From: Halorubrum sp. CSM-61
GTDB taxonomy: Archaea > Halobacteriota > Halobacteria > Halobacteriales > Haloferacaceae
Reading direction: 5' to 3'
DNA: 64,000 nucleotides
Assembly (NCBI RefSeq): GCF_003781945.1
Contig: NZ_RJJW01000012.1
Span: 19,219-83,218, forward strand
In this document: piece after piece, positions 61,478 to 64,000 of the stretch
How positions within the stretch are numbered: the first letter of the stretch is position 1
Layout: each line of letters begins with the position of its first letter
Notes under the pieces: model-generated
What the model was told of the DNA's origin: nothing
Databases searched by the model: none
Seen by the model: the letters and a program-made list of their open reading frames with translations, nothing else
Translations under genes and position numbers: made by a program

Positions 61478-61520
61478 GGCGGCGTATTCTAGTGGTTAGA
61501 GGGTACGCCTGGCTGTGAAT
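61478..61520 (+). other. tRNA-like 5' half, possible attachment-site scar
   Basis: GGCGGCGTATTCTAGTGGTT then AGAGGGTACGCCTGGCTGTG and AAT resemble a tRNA 5' half (acceptor strand, D arm with TAGTGGTTA, approach to an anticodon loop CTGTGAA). The matching 3' half is absent. It may be a fragment left by integrase-mediated insertion at a tRNA gene. Confidence 0.3.
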
Positions 61521-61673
61521 TTATTCTCTGTGTTTACCAAGTATACCTTGTCAGTTCTAACACATTTAACAATGCTATTGCTGGGAAATCGTATTGATTC
61601 GATGAAAGAGTCGGATGATGTCAGCCATAGTTGAGCGAGTGCTAATTGTCATGGTTTCTTATAGATTGCTTTG

Positions 61674-62834
61674 ATGGGGAATAGCATGGATGGCGGGATT
61701 TATTTCGACGATGACGGAGACCTTATTGAGATGACTGATGACCTCTATGACCGGGAAGCGCTGCTACAGCGCGATCTTGCTGACTTCCCGAAGTTACTCG
61801 CCGGGGACCAAATGGATACCGCTGAACCACGCCGATGGTCACTCATCGCACGGGAGGCTTCGGTTCCGGATAAGCAGGGTGGCAACGAGCGGTGGTCCGC
61901 TGACCATCTCTTCGTCGATCAAGACGCTATTCCAACGATCGTAGAAGTCAAACGGAGTGAAGACACCCGCCGTCGTCGCGAGGTTGCGGGTCAAATGCTC
62001 GATTATGTCTCGCACGCAACACTCTATTGGGAAGCTGATGACCTTCGTAAAACGTTCGAAGAAACCTGTGAAGCGAAGGATGTGCTTCCAGAACAGGAAC
62101 TGGCCGAGCTCTTAGGAGACGATGAAGAGGAGAGTGATGACTTCTGGGAACGAACCGAGGCTAACCTCCGCTCGGGCAAAGTTCGACTTCTGTTTGTCGC
62201 GGATGACATCCCTAGCGAGCTCAAGCGCATCGTGGAGTTCCTCAATGAACAGATGTCGACTGCTGAAGTCTTAGCTGTCGAAGTGACTCCATACACCAGC
62301 GGAGACAAGACAGCATACGTCCCAAGACTCTACGGTCAAACTGAAGAGGCTCGCCAGTCCAAGCAGGCGACGACACGTCCTACCCATGACGAGGATGACT
62401 TCTTAGAGGACGTTGCAATCAAAGAGCGTGAAAATAGACTTGAGTCGAGTGAGGCGGCTGCTCTCCGCGATCTATATGAGTTCATCCAAAAAGAAGCCGA
62501 TGACTACGACTTCGGAGGAACAGCGAACGTCTCCGTGACTGCTCGCTGGTCCGTATTAGGGGGTAGTGAGGGGATGTTTACTCTCAACTCCAAAGGTGAG
62601 GTGGTTTTCTGGCAACCAGCAAATATTCACGATCCAGAAGAAAGCAACTGGTCACATGATACTCTCATGGCGTGGTACGAGGACTTAGCAAGAATGTCAC
62701 ATCCACTGGCGGACGTAGAGCAGTTTACTGACAGTAAAAAGAGATTGCCGATTGAGGCGTTCGTTGATCAGGAAGATCGAGACCAATTTAAGGACGCCTG
62801 TCTCTGCTTTGTCGACGCTTGTAGCAGCCAGTAA
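61674..62834 (+). CDS. PD-(D/E)XK nuclease-like protein, unknown role
   Basis: 386 residues from ATG 61674 (ATG 61686 is possible too). The N-terminal part holds DHLFVDQDAIPTIVEVKRSEDTRRRREVAGQMLDYV, i.e. an Asp then ExK with a following helix, the core of PD-(D/E)XK nucleases. The later half (KVRLLFVADDIPSELKRIVEFLNEQM, VLAVEVTPYT) is the pattern seen in DNA-end or phage-defence nucleases. Exact family not assigned. It stands alone between a tRNA-like scar and an ISH8-type copy. Confidence 0.65.
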   Translation: MGNSMDGGIYFDDDGDLIEMTDDLYDREALLQRDLADFPKLLAGDQMDTAEPRRWSLIAREASVPDKQGGNERWSADHLFVDQDAIPTIVEVKRSEDTRRRREVAGQMLDYVSHATLYWEADDLRKTFEETCEAKDVLPEQELAELLGDDEEESDDFWERTEANLRSGKVRLLFVADDIPSELKRIVEFLNEQMSTAEVLAVEVTPYTSGDKTAYVPRLYGQTEEARQSKQATTRPTHDEDDFLEDVAIKERENRLESSEAAALRDLYEFIQKEADDYDFGGTANVSVTARWSVLGGSEGMFTLNSKGEVVFWQPANIHDPEESNWSHDTLMAWYEDLARMSHPLADVEQFTDSKKRLPIEAFVDQEDRDQFKDACLCFVDACSSQ

Positions 62835-62877
62835 CAGCTATCAATCGGGTGCGAAGGGTGACGACGACCCTTGAAGC

Positions 62878-64000
62878 ATCCGTCTTTAGTTAAGCCTCAC
62901 ACCTCGGTTGTGTAGCGGTAGCGAGCGTCTCTTGTAAGATTGGTCGTTGCTGGTGGATCTTTTGAGCGTCTTCGATCAGCCGGTCGAGCAGCGGCGGCGG
63001 TGAGTAGCCGAGGAACTCACCGAGTTCGTGGAGAATGAGCTGGGCGTGCGACCGGAAGGTCGCCGCCCAGCGCTCTGTCGGAAACACAAGCTCATCATCC
63101 GCCTGCTCAGTGACTAGATCCAACAGATCGCGGCTTACAAGCAGCGACAGCAGCGCTGCGTACAATAAGATCCTCACCACGTGTTCGTCACTCGTGTCGA
63201 ACTCGTCCAATTCGTACTGCGTCTTCAGCTCCCGGAACAGCAACTCAACTTCCCACCGACAGCGGTAGATCTCCGCTAAATCCGCCGGAAAGAACTCCTC
63301 CCTAGCTAAATTCGTCATGTACAGGTGGTAGTCGTCGGCGTCCTCGTTGCGGACGCCGACGACGCGAAATCGCTTCGTATCCAGCGACTGTGTCCCATTG
63401 TACGGCCCCCGTTTGAATTCGACTTCGACCTCCACATCGATGTATTTCCGGTCAAGGTCATCGAGAACAGCTCGGAGCTGCTTGCCCTCTAAGGGAATGG
63501 CGCGGCCGCGCCATTCCCGTAATTCTGCCGTAATCACCGGGTTTGCGTTCTGCTTCAGCCGACTCACGAAGTAGCCGTCGTTCTCGTCGATCAGCGCAAA
63601 CCGGCGGTACTTGAAGTAGGCAAGATCGAACAACACGAGGCGATTCTCAAGCCACGGCCCTGTTTTGAACAAGGTGCTGTCGTGCGTTTTCTCGTTAGCA
63701 GTATCGAGCCGTTCAATCGTCTGCTCTGTGGCATTGTGGAGCAGGTGGAGCTTCGCTCCAGCCTGCTCCTCGTGGCGGGCTTCGAATTGGTCTGAGAGAA
63801 ATTCGTGTAACCGCAACACCGTTCCATCAGCGATCATCACGTCTCTAAATCGGTCGATATCAGCGTCAACAGCGTTAGGAACAGCGACCTCGTCGAGACC
63901 GCGCTCGACGAGGTCGCGGAGATACTCTGCAAGCGTCGGTGTCAACCGCTGATAGAATCCACCCGGAGAGATCGTCTCATCGGCAGTAGAGTTGTAACAG
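62878..64000 (-). mobile_element. second ISH8-type insertion sequence, inverted, cut by the window end
   Basis: Its end begins CATCCGTCTTTAGTTAAGC (62878), identical to the element at 35894. 1123 of an expected 1402 bp are visible. Orientation is opposite to the first copy. Confidence 0.95.
62890..64000 (-). CDS. ISH8-type transposase, partial at the window end
   Basis: The coding part visible (370 residues) is nearly the same as residues 55 to the end of the first copy, with substitutions such as Arg for Gln after TEQTIE, Val for Met before LFDLAY and Asp for Gly in LLDRLIED. The catalytic residues are present. The start lies outside the window. Confidence 0.93.
   Translation of the reverse strand, partial: CYNSTADETISPGGFYQRLTPTLAEYLRDLVERGLDEVAVPNAVDADIDRFRDVMIADGTVLRLHEFLSDQFEARHEEQAGAKLHLLHNATEQTIERLDTANEKTHDSTLFKTGPWLENRLVLFDLAYFKYRRFALIDENDGYFVSRLKQNANPVITAELREWRGRAIPLEGKQLRAVLDDLDRKYIDVEVEVEFKRGPYNGTQSLDTKRFRVVGVRNEDADDYHLYMTNLAREEFFPADLAEIYRCRWEVELLFRELKTQYELDEFDTSDEHVVRILLYAALLSLLVSRDLLDLVTEQADDELVFPTERWAATFRSHAQLILHELGEFLGYSPPPLLDRLIEDAQKIHQQRPILQETLATATQPRCEA

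Noticed and set aside
61478..61520. Complete tRNA gene
   Set aside because: The anticodon stem does not pair and no T arm or 3' acceptor strand follows, so only a tRNA-like half is reported.

Overview
The window reads as haloarchaeal DNA. The predicted proteins are acidic, signal peptides are of the Tat lipoprotein type, starts look leaderless with TATA-like boxes about 25-30 bases upstream, and the families (halocyanin, SHOCT proteins, RdfA with an archaea-specific SMC-like partner, Orc1/Cdc6, ISH8-type elements) are typical of Halobacteria. Two Orc1/Cdc6 genes, a B-family polymerase, a ParA pair, two regulator/PIN modules, an integrase and many insertion sequences suggest a megaplasmid or an integrated replicon rather than a core chromosome segment.

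Layout. 0-14 kb: tail of an ABC-2 exporter; a metal/redox block with a halocyanin-SHOCT gene split by a TnpB-only element, two further SHOCT membrane proteins, a DUF302 protein, a His/Met-rich secreted protein, a membrane-anchored winged-helix protein and a YHS-domain permease; an amidohydrolase; then a metal-efflux locus (ArsR-like regulator divergent from HMA protein, P1B-ATPase and FmdE-like protein). 14-16 kb: a universal stress protein and a decayed IS630. 16-31.5 kb: a catabolic island with an SDR, a D-2-hydroxyacid dehydrogenase, an AEC transporter, two glycerate 2-kinases, a complete sugar-type ABC importer, an Ldh_2-type dehydrogenase, an MBL hydrolase, a zinc dehydrogenase, an RraA-like protein and an IclR regulator flanked by two near-identical palindromes. 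The set suggests import of a carbohydrate or sugar acid and flow through hydroxypyruvate/glycerate to 2-phosphoglycerate. 31.5-38.8 kb: an IS graveyard around RdfA and its SMC-like partner, the latter cut by an ISH8-type element.

39-49.7 kb is the most interesting part, a replication module. It holds Orc1/Cdc6, a degenerate RecA-like protein, a small conserved protein, a stand-alone DEDD exonuclease, a winged-helix protein, a PolB whose own exonuclease motifs are missing, and a second Orc1/Cdc6 beside a 1-kb gene-free region. That region carries G-rich iterons facing an AT-rich stretch and looks like a replication origin. Four copies of an exact 10-bp inverted repeat (TTAACCAACA / TGTTGGTTAA, 21-24 bp apart) punctuate this module and appear nowhere else that I saw.

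49.7-64 kb: a two-winged-helix regulator, two regulator+PIN modules in mirror orientation around an Mrr-like membrane nuclease, ParA with a small acidic partner and upstream repeats, an ABC exporter, a tyrosine recombinase, a deleted IS5, a tRNA-like fragment, a PD-(D/E)XK-like protein and a second, inverted ISH8-type copy running off the window.
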